A stretch of 64,000 nt of DNA from Janthinobacterium sp. GW456P (GCF_002127655.1 NZ_NEHB01000009.1:62001-126000); one strand, 5' to 3'; shown: positions 27,194 through 36,367, counted from the stretch's first letter. Notes: generated by a model not told the origin, from the letters alone. Translations and numbers: made by a program.

Positions 27194-27871
27194 ATGAGAA
27201 CCCGCATCAAGATCTGCTGTATCGCTTCCATCGACGAAGCGCAACTGGCGATTGCCGCCGGCGCCGACGCGCTGGGCCTGGTGGCCGCCATGCCGTCCGG
27301 TCCCGGCCCGATTCCCGACGCGCGCATCGCGCAGATCGCCGCCTGGACGCCGCCGCCCGTGGCGACCTTCCTGCTGACGTCAGAGACGACGGCGGCAGCC
27401 ATCGCCGAACACGTGCGCGCCACGCAGCCGTCCACCGTGCAGATCGTCGGGCATGTCGACCCGGGCGAAGTGGCGCAGCTGGCGCGCCTGTTGCCGCACG
27501 TGCGGCGCGTGCAGGTGATCCACGTGGAAGGGCCCGAGGCGCTGAACCTGATCCCCGCCTACGCGCCCCACGTGCACGCCTTTTTGCTAGATTCGGGCCG
27601 CCCCGGCGCGGCGGTGCCGGAACTGGGCGGCACGGGCCGCACGCATGACTGGTCCGTCAGCGCCCGCTTCGTGCGCGCCAGTCCCCGTCCCGTCTTCCTG
27701 GCAGGGGGGCTGGACGACACCAACGTGGCTGACGCGCTGCGCCAGGTGCGCCCCTACGGCATCGACCTGTGCTCGCGCGTGCGCACGGACGGCCAGCTCG
27801 ATGTCATGAAGCTGGCCTTGCTGATGGCGGCCGTGCGCGACGTCGATGCGGCGCTGTATGCGGAAGGCTAA
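27194..27871 (+). CDS. TrpF-like phosphoribosylanthranilate isomerase family protein, isolated
   Basis: The 225-residue TIM-barrel protein has IKICCI at the N-terminus, where the TrpF catalytic Cys lies in KICG; FLLDSG, whose aspartate matches the second catalytic residue; and the phosphate-binding FLAGGLDDTNVADALRQVRPYGIDLCSRV. Both catalytic residues appear conserved. However, the usual glycine after the cysteine is another Cys, and no tryptophan genes are near, so it could be a paralogue acting on a different substrate. It is convergent with the LysR gene, overlapping it by four bases. Confidence 0.75.
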   Translation: MRTRIKICCIASIDEAQLAIAAGADALGLVAAMPSGPGPIPDARIAQIAAWTPPPVATFLLTSETTAAAIAEHVRATQPSTVQIVGHVDPGEVAQLARLLPHVRRVQVIHVEGPEALNLIPAYAPHVHAFLLDSGRPGAAVPELGGTGRTHDWSVSARFVRASPRPVFLAGGLDDTNVADALRQVRPYGIDLCSRVRTDGQLDVMKLALLMAAVRDVDAALYAEG

Positions 27872-28773
27872 GCGGCCGGCAGTGTGCCCATTTCGCGCAC
27901 GAACGCTTCCGTAAACGCGGCCACCATGCCGCTGGCCGCGCGCGGCGAGATCAGGCCGACGACGGAATGCGATTCCTCGTCCGGCAGGGCGATAAAACGC
28001 ACGCCGGGCGGCGCCACCAGGCGCATGCTGTCGGGGACGATGGCGATGCCCAGGTTCGCCTCGATCAGGTTCAGCTGCGAGGTCTTGCGCGACATGGCGC
28101 GCGCCGCCTTCGGGAAGAAACCCTGCGCCAGGCACAGGCCCGCCACCAGGTAGCTGAGACCGCCCCGGTCCTTGTGCGGGATCGAGACGAAGGCCTCGTC
28201 GCGCAGGGCGCCGATCGTCGTGCGCTCCAGCGCGGCCAGCGGAGACTGCGCCGACACGGCCACCACCAGCTTTTCCGCAAACAGTTCGCGCACGACGATG
28301 TTGGCGTGCTTGCGCAGGGTGGGCAGGCGCACCAGGCCCAGGTCGGCGCGGCCTTCCTCGATATCGGCGGCCTGGTTTTCCGACGAGCCTTTTGACACGT
28401 CGAGCGTAACGCCGGGGAACTGCGCCAGCAGGCGGTTCAGCACGGCGCCGATGGCGGGCGTGAGGGTGACGGAGCTCGAATGCAGCAGGCGGATGATGCC
28501 TTGCGCGCCTTGGCCCACGTGGCGCGTCTGGCGCACGGTTTCCTCGATGTCGTCGAGGATGCGCCTGGCGCGTTCATAAAACAGCTGTCCCGCGGGTGTG
28601 AGTTCGATATGGCGCGCGTCGCGCGTGAGCAGCAGCGCCTGCACCTCGCCTTCGAGCTCCTTGATTTGTCGGCTCAGGGCCGACTGCGCGATATATAACT
28701 TTTCCGCCGCGCGCGAGTAGCTGCCCGCATCGACGACTTCGACAAAGTACTTGAATTGTTTGAGAGAAATCAA
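27868..28773 (-). CDS. LysR-family transcriptional regulator
   Basis: The 301-residue regulator has an N-terminal HTH (LKQFKYFVEVVDAGSYSRAAEKLYIAQSALSRQI) and a periplasmic-binding-fold effector domain (residues about 90-295). The family start (ISLKQFKYF) has no ATG. A TTG at 28773, preceded by AAAAGG at seven bases, is the likely start; the frame to 28848 is an extension. The target is unknown: the divergently read partner is only a 32-codon ORF about 100 bases away, and the TrpF-like gene is convergent. Confidence 0.85.
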   Translation of the reverse strand: MISLKQFKYFVEVVDAGSYSRAAEKLYIAQSALSRQIKELEGEVQALLLTRDARHIELTPAGQLFYERARRILDDIEETVRQTRHVGQGAQGIIRLLHSSSVTLTPAIGAVLNRLLAQFPGVTLDVSKGSSENQAADIEEGRADLGLVRLPTLRKHANIVVRELFAEKLVVAVSAQSPLAALERTTIGALRDEAFVSIPHKDRGGLSYLVAGLCLAQGFFPKAARAMSRKTSQLNLIEANLGIAIVPDSMRLVAPPGVRFIALPDEESHSVVGLISPRAASGMVAAFTEAFVREMGTLPAA

Positions 28774-28877
28774 TCGTATGCCTTTTCGAGATCGGAGACT
28801 GCCTGATTTGATATTGGCCTTGGCCCCGGCGTTCGCGCTACAGTGCATTGGTCCGCTGTCATTGCGAAGGAAAGACC

Positions 28878-28976
28878 ATGCTGGAATTGATCGGGGTGCT
28901 GGGATTGCTCGTCAGTATTATCGTAAAACTGATTTTCGTCCAGATCGGCGGCGCGGCCGAGGGCAAGGAGGATTAG
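28878..28976 (+). CDS. possible 32-residue single-span membrane protein
   Basis: An ATG with AAGGAAAG seven or so bases upstream starts a 32-codon frame. It has one hydrophobic helix (LIGVLGLLVSIIVKLIFV) and a short charged tail (GGAAEGKED). It ends four bases into the convergent phosphopantetheinyl transferase gene. The good ribosome-binding site and membrane-like composition favour a real microprotein. It is transcribed from the region divergent to the LysR gene. I know no family for it. Confidence 0.45.
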   Translation: MLELIGVLGLLVSIIVKLIFVQIGGAAEGKED

Positions 28977-29500
28977 TATGCGAGGGTTGCCACATACGGC
29001 GCCGGCAAGTGCACGGCTTGCAGCCGGCAAGCCGGCGCCACGCCGTCCCATTCGGCCAGCTGCCGGCCCGCGCACTTGAGCGCCGCCTCGCGCGCCGTCC
29101 ACGCCTGCGCCAGGGCGCAAGGACGCTCTGGATCGGGCAAGGAGGCCAGCTGCTGCGCCACCCGCGGCCCCAGGTAATCGCGCGCCACCTGTTCCCAGTC
29201 GGGGATGTCCTGCACGCGCATCACGTCGATGCCGACGGGACCATGCAGGCCGATGGCGGCCAGCGACAGTCCCTCGTCATGGCTGAACGACAGGCCAACT
29301 GTGCGTCCAGCCAGCAGCAAACGGGGAGGGGTGCCCGGCGTCGACTCCACTGTAATCGCCTCGATGTTCAGCTCGAGCCACTGCGCCGCCGCCTCGCGCA
29401 CGGCGGCGCGGATGCGCTGGCGCGCCACGGCGCGGGGCAGGACGGCAGCGATGCCGATCGCCAGCACGCCGTCTCTTGACAAGAGCACCGTAAACTCCAT
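28973..29500 (-). CDS. 4'-phosphopantetheinyl transferase (Sfp-like)
   Basis: The 175-residue enzyme carries the PPTase motifs GIDVMRV and AWTAREAALKCAGRQL (WxxxEAxxK), which bind magnesium and CoA. It transfers phosphopantetheine from CoA to the serine of carrier domains. The ATG at 29500 is used; a TTG at 29509 directly abuts the NRPS stop codon. The gene immediately follows the NRPS in the same direction, so its natural substrate is very probably Ser582 of that protein. Confidence 0.88.
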   Translation of the reverse strand: MEFTVLLSRDGVLAIGIAAVLPRAVARQRIRAAVREAAAQWLELNIEAITVESTPGTPPRLLLAGRTVGLSFSHDEGLSLAAIGLHGPVGIDVMRVQDIPDWEQVARDYLGPRVAQQLASLPDPERPCALAQAWTAREAALKCAGRQLAEWDGVAPACRLQAVHLPAPYVATLAY

Positions 29501-29509
29501 CAGCCGCAA

Positions 29510-32500
29510 TCAGCTACGCAAAGGCGCGGCCGGGCAGCCCGCCCAGTTGCTGCCGGCGGGGATGTGCTCGCCCTTCATCACCAGGGTCAACGGTCCCAGG
29601 CGCGCGTTGTCGCCCACCTTGGCGCTGTACAGCACGGAGCTGCGCGGGCCCATGTAGACGCGCTGGCCGATCTCGACGTGGTCGATCTTCATCACGCGGT
29701 CTTCGAACAGATGCGTTTGCGGGCAGGTCAACGCATTGAGTTCGCTATAGTCGCCGATGTGCACGCAGTCGAATTCCGTGATGTCCGTCGTGTCCATGTA
29801 GACGCCGCGGCCGATCTTGCAGCCGAACAGGCGGAAGGCCAGCGGCAGCCAAGGCGTGCCGCGCAGGTAGCGCATGAAGTTGGGCACGGCGATGCCTTCG
29901 TACAGGTTGGTCACGCCTTCCGAAATCCACACGAACGGCGTCCACATGGGCGCCGCATGCTTGCGGTAGCGTCCCAGCAGCAGCCATTTGAACAGCACCA
30001 CCACGAGGAAATTGCCGATGCCGTAGGCCAGGCCGGCGATGGCCAGGTCGCCCACCACTTCGCCCCAGCGCCCGGCGCCCGCGATCGGCATCACGTCCAG
30101 CACCAGCGTGTAGCCGACGGCGATCACCACCGCGTGCGGCGCGACGATGCGGAACGCTTCGATCAGGCTGCGGCCCAGGCGGCGCAGCACGGATGGCTTG
30201 AACGTCAGGTGTTCGGCAAAGCCGCTGACCTGTTCGCGCGCGGGCAAATGCATGGGCGGGGAACCGAGCCAGGTATCGCCGCTGTGCATCTGTTCATTGC
30301 GCGGCGCATGCGTGTGCACGCCGATCAGCACGTGCTCGGGCAGCACGGTGCCATCGGGGATGTAGCTGCCGTTGCCGACAAAGCTGCGATGCGAGACGAC
30401 GGTGGGGCGCATGGTCATCCAGCCGCCGTCGATCTGCTCGTCGCCCAGCATGACGGCATCGGCGATGAAGGTGTCGTCGCCCAGGGTTAGCATGTCGGGC
30501 ACGACGCCCAGGGCCGTGGAAATCTCGGCGCCCTTGCCGACCTTGGCGCCCAGCAGGCGGTACCAGTACGGCGCGTACACGGTGGCGTAGATGCCGTGCA
30601 GGACGTTCAGGCTCGATTCCTGGATATGGCTGACCAGCCACTTGGCGCAATAGATATTGCTGTGCACGGGCGAGCTGCCCGGCTTCAGGCGCGGCAGCGC
30701 ACCCCAGCGGATGGCGGCCGACAGCAGGGCCGTGAGCACGATCAGCACGGCGCTGGCGGGAAAGGCCAGCAGGAAGTAGCGGGCCAGCTGGGTCGTCACG
30801 TCGCGCCCCTGCAACCACGGCATCATTTCACGCTCGTCGAACCAGTCGATCAGGACAAAAGTAGGGAAGACTGGCATGAAGAACAGCACGGCGATGAGGA
30901 CCATGCCGAAGCAGAAGAACACGGTTTCGCCCGTCAGGCGCAGGCGCGAGACGGCGGGGCGCGGCGGATGGCTGGCCACGTCAAACGCTTTGACATCGCG
31001 CGCGGGCGAACCGGTCCAGACCCTGCCGGCCGGCACCGAGGCGCCGTCGGCCAGCGCCGACTGCCCTTCCAGGTGGCCAAACGCGCCCACTGCGGTATTG
31101 CCTTCCAAAATCGCGTAAGAGCTGATGCAGGCATCGTCGCCGATGCTGATCTGGCCCAGCAGCAAACGTCCCCGTTCCACCCTGGCATTTTCAAAGTTGA
31201 CGGCATTGCCCACGCTGACGTTGTCGCCGATGGCCAGCAGGTCGGGCGCGCGCAGGGTCATCGAGCCGATGACCACTTCCTTGCCCACTTTCGCGCCCAG
31301 CGCACGCAGCCACCAGCTGTTCAGGGACGAGCCGCTGAGCAGATACGCGGGCGCCGATTCGACCAGTCGGTCGGCCAGCCACCAGCGGTAATACGTGACG
31401 CCCCACAGCGGATAGCTGCCCGGCTTCAAACGGCCTGCGATCAGCCACTTGCCGGCGATCGCAATGGCAAATTCGGCCAGGGTCGCGAGTAAAAACACGC
31501 CGATCGAGGCGGCGATGGCGCGCGGCACGGTGTCGCCCGCGTCGCCCGTGAAGAAGTGGTAGGTGAAGAACGGCGCCATCCACTGCGCCATGCGCAGGGT
31601 GACGAGGCCCGGCACGGCCGCCGCCTGGGCCGCGCCGCAGACCCAGCGCTTCCAGGTCGATGGCGGCGTCCAATCCGCTTCCGGCGTGGCCAGCGCGGGC
31701 GCCTCGTTCAGGACGGCGGCGATCTTGCCGATTTGCCGGTTCTGGTAAATGTCGCGTACCGTCATGTGGGCATAGGCCGGGTCGGCGCGCAGGCTTGACG
31801 CCAGGCGGGCGGCCAGGAAGGAATGGCCACCGAGATCGCTGAAAAAGTCCAGCTGGCGCAGGATGGGCTGGCCGGGAAACAGCTTCGCCAGCGCCGCGAA
31901 CAGGGCCGCCTCGGCCGGCGTTTCCGGCACGTCCGATACACCCGCTTCGCCGGCCGGCGGGGCGGACAGCGGCATGGCCTTCAAGGCCTTCCTGTCGATC
32001 TTGCCCGAGGTCAGGCGCGGCATCAGCGGCAGCAATTCAAAGCGGCCCGGCACCATGTAGGGCGGCAAATGCAGGTTCAGGGCCGCGCGCAGGGTTTTTG
32101 CCGCCAGCGCGTCGGCGGGCGCCTCGTCGCTGCCGACGATGTAGGCCACCAGCTGGTCGATGCCGTCATCCTTGCGCAGCAGGACGGCCACCGTGCCCAC
32201 GCCCGGCTGCTGCGCCAGCACGGCTTCGATCTCGCCCAGCTCCACGCGGAAGCCGCGTATCTTCACCTGGTCGTCGGCGCGGCCCAGGCACAGCACCTGG
32301 CCGTCGGCATCGATACGTGCCAGGTCGCCTGTGCGGTACAGGCGCGCATCATCGGGACCCGTGCTCCAGGGATTGGGCAGGAATTTTTCCAGCGTCAGGT
32401 CGGGGCGGCCCAGGTAGCCCTCGGCCAGGCCGGGGCCGATGATGCACAATTCTCCCGTTTCGCCGCGCGGCAGCAGGGCCAGGGGACGGTTTTCTCCCGC

Positions 32501-33565
32501 TTCGGCCACTTGCAGCACCAGCAGGCCGTAATTGGGCAGCGGCGTGCCGATGGTGACGGGCTCGCCGGGCCGCAGCCGCGCCAGGCTGCACGAGACGGTG
32601 GCTTCCGTGGGGCCGTAGGTATTGAACATGGCGCGGCCCGGGCGCGACCAGCGCTCGACCAGGGACTCGGGGCACATCTCGCCGCCCAGATTGATCAGGC
32701 GCAGGCTCGGCACTTCCTCGGCGAACAGGGCCAGCAGGGTCGGCACGGCGTGGAGCACGGTGACCTTGTTCTCGGCCAGCGCGCGCGGCAAGGCTTCCGG
32801 GTCGCCCGAGATTTCCTTCGGTCCCAGCCACAGGGTGGCCCCCACCAGGTAGGCGATCCAGATTTCCTCGAACGACATGTCGAAGGCGACGGAAAATCCC
32901 TGGTAGACGGTGTCGCTTTGCATCACTTCCAGCACGGCGTTTTCGCTGCGCAGGAAGTGGCAGATGCTGCGCTGATTGATCAGTATGCCCTTGGGCTTGC
33001 CCGTGGAGCCGGACGTGTAGATCACATAGGCCGGGTGTTCGGGCCTAACTTCGCCGCGCGCGGGCAGCACTTCGCCTGGCGCGGCGGGGGCCAGCAGGCT
33101 TTCGGCCATCCACACGGGGCGGCCAAGTCCGGCGTCCGCCAGGCGCGGCGCGAATTGCGCGCAGCTGACGACGCCCGCGCCATGGGCGTCATCGAGGCAC
33201 ACCTGCAGGCGCTCGACGGGCGTGTCTTCATCGACGGGCAGCCAGGCGGCGCCCGCCTTGGCAATCGCCGCCTGCATCAGCAGCAGATGCGCGCCGCGCG
33301 GCAGCCACAGGCCCACGATGTCGCCCGGCTTGACGCCGGCCGCCACCAGGCGCGAGGCCGCCAGGCCCGCCTGCGCATCGAGTTCGGCATAGGTGATGCG
33401 GCGCGCGCCATCGATCAGGGCGATTTGCTGCGGGCAGCGGCGGGCCGTCGCTTCCAGCAGGTCAGCCAGCACTTCCTCGCGCAGCAGATCCGGTCGCGGC
33501 GGGCCGTACAGGATGTCGGCGTGGGTGGAAGGGGTGCCTGGGCTGACTGCGGTGAAATCGTTCAT
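29510..33565 (-). CDS. Pls/PosA-family membrane non-ribosomal peptide synthetase
   Basis: A 1351-residue single-module synthetase. The adenylation domain covers about residues 30-530 (TSGSTGKPKG at 184-193; FDMSFEEIW with the amino-binding Asp at 229; NTYGPTE at 315-321; SGKIDR with catalytic Lys522). The carrier domain has LGGHS with the pantetheine serine at 582. There is no condensation or thioesterase domain. Instead the C-terminal half has about six membrane segments interleaved with three left-handed beta-helix (hexapeptide) blocks, around residues 750-860, 1030-1110 and 1235-1350. This is the layout of epsilon-poly-lysine synthetase (Pls) and relatives, which join one amino acid iteratively. 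The product cannot be read off; conserved Asp229 indicates an alpha-amino acid. Confidence 0.9.
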   Translation of the reverse strand: MNDFTAVSPGTPSTHADILYGPPRPDLLREEVLADLLEATARRCPQQIALIDGARRITYAELDAQAGLAASRLVAAGVKPGDIVGLWLPRGAHLLLMQAAIAKAGAAWLPVDEDTPVERLQVCLDDAHGAGVVSCAQFAPRLADAGLGRPVWMAESLLAPAAPGEVLPARGEVRPEHPAYVIYTSGSTGKPKGILINQRSICHFLRSENAVLEVMQSDTVYQGFSVAFDMSFEEIWIAYLVGATLWLGPKEISGDPEALPRALAENKVTVLHAVPTLLALFAEEVPSLRLINLGGEMCPESLVERWSRPGRAMFNTYGPTEATVSCSLARLRPGEPVTIGTPLPNYGLLVLQVAEAGENRPLALLPRGETGELCIIGPGLAEGYLGRPDLTLEKFLPNPWSTGPDDARLYRTGDLARIDADGQVLCLGRADDQVKIRGFRVELGEIEAVLAQQPGVGTVAVLLRKDDGIDQLVAYIVGSDEAPADALAAKTLRAALNLHLPPYMVPGRFELLPLMPRLTSGKIDRKALKAMPLSAPPAGEAGVSDVPETPAEAALFAALAKLFPGQPILRQLDFFSDLGGHSFLAARLASSLRADPAYAHMTVRDIYQNRQIGKIAAVLNEAPALATPEADWTPPSTWKRWVCGAAQAAAVPGLVTLRMAQWMAPFFTYHFFTGDAGDTVPRAIAASIGVFLLATLAEFAIAIAGKWLIAGRLKPGSYPLWGVTYYRWWLADRLVESAPAYLLSGSSLNSWWLRALGAKVGKEVVIGSMTLRAPDLLAIGDNVSVGNAVNFENARVERGRLLLGQISIGDDACISSYAILEGNTAVGAFGHLEGQSALADGASVPAGRVWTGSPARDVKAFDVASHPPRPAVSRLRLTGETVFFCFGMVLIAVLFFMPVFPTFVLIDWFDEREMMPWLQGRDVTTQLARYFLLAFPASAVLIVLTALLSAAIRWGALPRLKPGSSPVHSNIYCAKWLVSHIQESSLNVLHGIYATVYAPYWYRLLGAKVGKGAEISTALGVVPDMLTLGDDTFIADAVMLGDEQIDGGWMTMRPTVVSHRSFVGNGSYIPDGTVLPEHVLIGVHTHAPRNEQMHSGDTWLGSPPMHLPAREQVSGFAEHLTFKPSVLRRLGRSLIEAFRIVAPHAVVIAVGYTLVLDVMPIAGAGRWGEVVGDLAIAGLAYGIGNFLVVVLFKWLLLGRYRKHAAPMWTPFVWISEGVTNLYEGIAVPNFMRYLRGTPWLPLAFRLFGCKIGRGVYMDTTDITEFDCVHIGDYSELNALTCPQTHLFEDRVMKIDHVEIGQRVYMGPRSSVLYSAKVGDNARLGPLTLVMKGEHIPAGSNWAGCPAAPLRS

Positions 33566-33713
33566 GGATGACGCTTATCTGTAGTGCTGTAGGAGGAATC
33601 TAAGGGGCGGCGCGTGGTGCGCGGCACAGTTGATACATTACAGCACGCAAGACATTTCAGCGTTGCAGAACGGGGAATTTTGCGGAGCTTTCCGAAATTA
33701 TGTGCTTGCAGGA

Positions 33714-34418
33714 TCAATTGCCATGATTACGGAATGTAAAACGGGGAAACATGGCGTCAATTTGCCGCAGAATATGCGCCGATGGATAGCCGTGCAGGGG
33801 GCGGCCGGACAGCGCCGCGTCCAGGCAGCCTTCGGCGCGGAACTGCTGCAGCACGTAGTTGTCGACGCCCTTGGTGGCCAGGGTGGCGGCCAGGGCCAGC
33901 AACTGTTCGTCCGGCAGCAGGTCCGGGTGGGTGGTGGTGCGGCATTCGTAGGCGACGCCGCTGGCGAGGATGGCGTCCAGGCAGGCGCGCGCCGGGTCGC
34001 CGCTGCCGGCCACGCGGGTCACATGTCGATAGTCGGCAAACGGCGCCTTGATGTCGAAGCCGACCCAGTCGACGAGAGGCAGCACTTCCTGCAGGCGCTG
34101 CGGATAGATGCAGGCCGTGTGCAGGCCGATGCCGAAACCCAGCGCCTTCACATCGAGCATGGCGCGCGCCAGCGCCGGGTCCATGCACGCCTCGCCGCCA
34201 CTGAAGACGACGGCGTCGACCAGGCCCACGCGGCGCCGCAGCCAGCTCAAGACGTCCTGCCACGGCATGGCGCCTTCGGGCGTGCGCGCCTGCAGGTGCG
34301 GATTGTGGCAATAGCCGCAACGCCAGGGGCAGCCCTGCACGAACACCACGGCCGCCAGCTTGCCTGGGTAGTCGGTGGCGGAAAAGGGCGTCAGGCCGCC
34401 CACTTTCAACTCAGCCAT
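33714..34418 (-). CDS. nrdG: anaerobic ribonucleotide reductase activating protein
   Basis: NrdG is the radical SAM activase that puts the glycyl radical on NrdD. The 234-residue protein begins MAELKVGGLTPFSATDYPGKLAAVVF and has the CxxxCxxC cluster in QGCPWRCGYCHNPHL, plus VVFSGGEACMD. The ATG at 34418 is chosen: it overlaps the stop of the small glycyl-radical ORF by eight bases, and the extension to 34436 uses a TTG. It is the last gene of a three-gene anaerobic unit with NrdR boxes at its head. Confidence 0.9.
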   Translation of the reverse strand: MAELKVGGLTPFSATDYPGKLAAVVFVQGCPWRCGYCHNPHLQARTPEGAMPWQDVLSWLRRRVGLVDAVVFSGGEACMDPALARAMLDVKALGFGIGLHTACIYPQRLQEVLPLVDWVGFDIKAPFADYRHVTRVAGSGDPARACLDAILASGVAYECRTTTHPDLLPDEQLLALAATLATKGVDNYVLQQFRAEGCLDAALSGRPLHGYPSAHILRQIDAMFPRFTFRNHGN

Positions 34419-34608
34419 GGCAGGCTGGCTGGCCAAGCCGGGCGCCCGCTTCCGTAAAATACTGGCGTTCGTGGAATTCGCCCTGCTTGCCGATGTTGAA
34501 CGAGGCGACGGGGCGGTGGTAGCCCATCACGCGCGTCCAGATTTCGCAGCGCTGGCGTTCGGAATCGAGCAGGGTGATGGCGGGCGTGAAGTCGGGACGT
34601 GCGTTCAT
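34411..34608 (-). CDS. stand-alone glycyl-radical domain of class III ribonucleotide reductase
   Basis: This 65-residue protein contains RCEIWTRVMGYHRP and FNIGKQGEFHERQYF, the pattern that normally ends NrdD (RVxGY with the radical-bearing glycine, then NxGKQxE). By count, Gly29 would hold the radical. Its ATG overlaps the stop of the large reductase ORF (ATGA), and a good GGAGG lies nine bases upstream inside that ORF, so the split looks functional rather than a sequencing slip. It is functionally the C-terminus of NrdD supplied in trans, comparable to the GrcA spare part for pyruvate formate-lyase. The activase nrdG follows. Confidence 0.8.
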   Translation of the reverse strand: MNARPDFTPAITLLDSERQRCEIWTRVMGYHRPVASFNIGKQGEFHERQYFTEAGARLGQPACHG

Positions 34609-36353
34609 GGTGTTTCCTCCAGTGATGGAACAGGTTGGGCCTGCTTGCGGGCGATCAGTTCCGCGTCGCAGGTGGGGCAAAATTCATGTTTGCCGGCCAG
34701 GTAGCCGTGGCGCGGGCAGATGGAAAACGTGGGCGTGATGGTGATGTAGGGCAGCGAGAAGCGGCTCAGTGCGCGTTTCACCAGTTCGCGGCAGGCGTTG
34801 GCGTCGGACAGCGCTTCCGTCATGTACAGGTGCAGCACCGTGCCGCCCGTGTACTTGCGCTGCAGCGCGTCCTGCAATTCCAGCGCCTCGAACGGGTCGT
34901 CCGTATGGCCGACGGGCAGCTGCGACGAATTCGTGTAATACGGGTTGTCGACAGTGCCGGCCTGCAGGATGGCGGGATAGCGCTTGCGGTCTTCGCGCGC
35001 GAAGCGGTACGTCGTGCCTTCGGCCGGCGTCGCTTCCAGGTTGTACATATGGCCCGTCTCTTCCTGGAACTGCACCATGCGGGCGCGCACGTGGTCGAGC
35101 AGGCGGATCGCCAGCGCATGGCCTTGCGGCGCCGTGATGTCCCAGGCGTCGCCGCTGAAATTGCGGATCATCTCGTTGATGCCGTTCACGCCCAGGGTGG
35201 AAAAGTGGTTGCGCAAGGTGCCCAGGTAGCGTTTCGTATACGGGAACAGCCCTTGCTGCATCAGTTCCTCGATGGTGCGGCGCTTGATTTCCAGGCTGGT
35301 CTTGCCCAGTTCCAGCAGGCGGTCCAGGTCCGCCATCAAGGCCGCTTCGTCGCCGCGCCACAGGTGGCCAAGGCGCGCGCAATTGACGGTCACCACGCCC
35401 AGGGAGCCCGTCTGCTCGGCGGAACCGAACAGGCCATTGCCCCTTTTCAGCAGTTCGCGCAGGTCCAGCTGCAATCGGCAGCACATGGAGCGTATCATGT
35501 TCGGCTTGAGTTCCGAATTGATGAAATTCTGGAAGTAGGGCAGGCCGTAGCGGGCCGTCATCTCGAACAGGCGTTCGGCGTTCTCGCTGTGCCAGTCGAA
35601 ATCCTCGGTGATGTTATAGGTCGGGATGGGGAAGGTAAACACGCGTCCCTTGGCGTCGCCCGCCATCATGATTTCGATGTAGGCGCGGTTGATCATGTCC
35701 ATTTCCGCCTGCAGCTCGCCGTAGCTGAAGTCCATTTCCTGGCCGGCGATGACGGGAATCTGCTCGCGCAGGTCGTCCGGACAGACCCAGTCGAAGGTCA
35801 GGTTGGTGAATGGCGTCTGCGTGCCCCAGCGCGACGGCACGTTGAGGTTGAAGATCAGCTCCTGCATGTACTGGCGTACGTCTTCGTAGCGCAGGCCGTC
35901 CTTGCGGATATAGGGCGCCATATAGGTGTCGAAGGAGCTGAACGCCTGCGCGCCGGCCCACTCGTTCTGCAGGGTGCCGAGGAAGTTGACGATCTGGCCG
36001 ATGGCGCTCGACATGTGCTTGGGCGGACTTGACTCGATCTTGCCCGGCACGCCGTTCAAGCCTTCGTGCAGCAGGGTGCGCAGCGACCAGCCGGCGCAAT
36101 AGCCGGCCAGCATGTCGAGGTCGTGGATGTGCAGCGCCGCCTCGCGGTGCGCCGCGCCCACTTCCGGCGGATACACCTGGTCCAGCCAGTAGTTGGCGAT
36201 GACCTTGCCCGACACGTTGAGTATCAGGCCGCCCAGCGAGTAGCCCTGGTTGGCGTTGGCGTTGACTCGCCAGTCGCGTCGCTCCAGGTATTCATTGATG
36301 GACGCGGCGACGTCGACCTGGCCGCGCGTGGATGGAACTGCATTTGTCGTCAT
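34605..36353 (-). CDS. nrdD: class III (anaerobic) ribonucleoside-triphosphate reductase, large part without glycyl-radical domain
   Basis: NrdD reduces ribonucleotides to deoxyribonucleotides without oxygen. The 582-residue protein begins directly with the catalytic barrel (INEYLERRDWRVNANANQGYSLGG, HIHDLD); there is no N-terminal ATP-cone, so dATP activity control through that domain is absent. It contains RSMCCRLQLD and ends with a metal-site region SICPRHGYLAGKHEFCPTC, in which a His replaces one of the usual four cysteines. The expected RVxGY ending is missing and lies on the next ORF. GGAGG lies four bases before the ATG at 36353, which rules out 36389. Confidence 0.88.
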   Translation of the reverse strand: MTTNAVPSTRGQVDVAASINEYLERRDWRVNANANQGYSLGGLILNVSGKVIANYWLDQVYPPEVGAAHREAALHIHDLDMLAGYCAGWSLRTLLHEGLNGVPGKIESSPPKHMSSAIGQIVNFLGTLQNEWAGAQAFSSFDTYMAPYIRKDGLRYEDVRQYMQELIFNLNVPSRWGTQTPFTNLTFDWVCPDDLREQIPVIAGQEMDFSYGELQAEMDMINRAYIEIMMAGDAKGRVFTFPIPTYNITEDFDWHSENAERLFEMTARYGLPYFQNFINSELKPNMIRSMCCRLQLDLRELLKRGNGLFGSAEQTGSLGVVTVNCARLGHLWRGDEAALMADLDRLLELGKTSLEIKRRTIEELMQQGLFPYTKRYLGTLRNHFSTLGVNGINEMIRNFSGDAWDITAPQGHALAIRLLDHVRARMVQFQEETGHMYNLEATPAEGTTYRFAREDRKRYPAILQAGTVDNPYYTNSSQLPVGHTDDPFEALELQDALQRKYTGGTVLHLYMTEALSDANACRELVKRALSRFSLPYITITPTFSICPRHGYLAGKHEFCPTCDAELIARKQAQPVPSLEETP

Positions 36354-36367
36354 GAAACCTCCAATAA

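Noticed and set aside
31823-33571. A 582-codon plus-strand open frame opposite the NRPS adenylation domain
   Set aside because: Explained by codon bias of the strand carrying the NRPS, whose A-domain motifs are intact.
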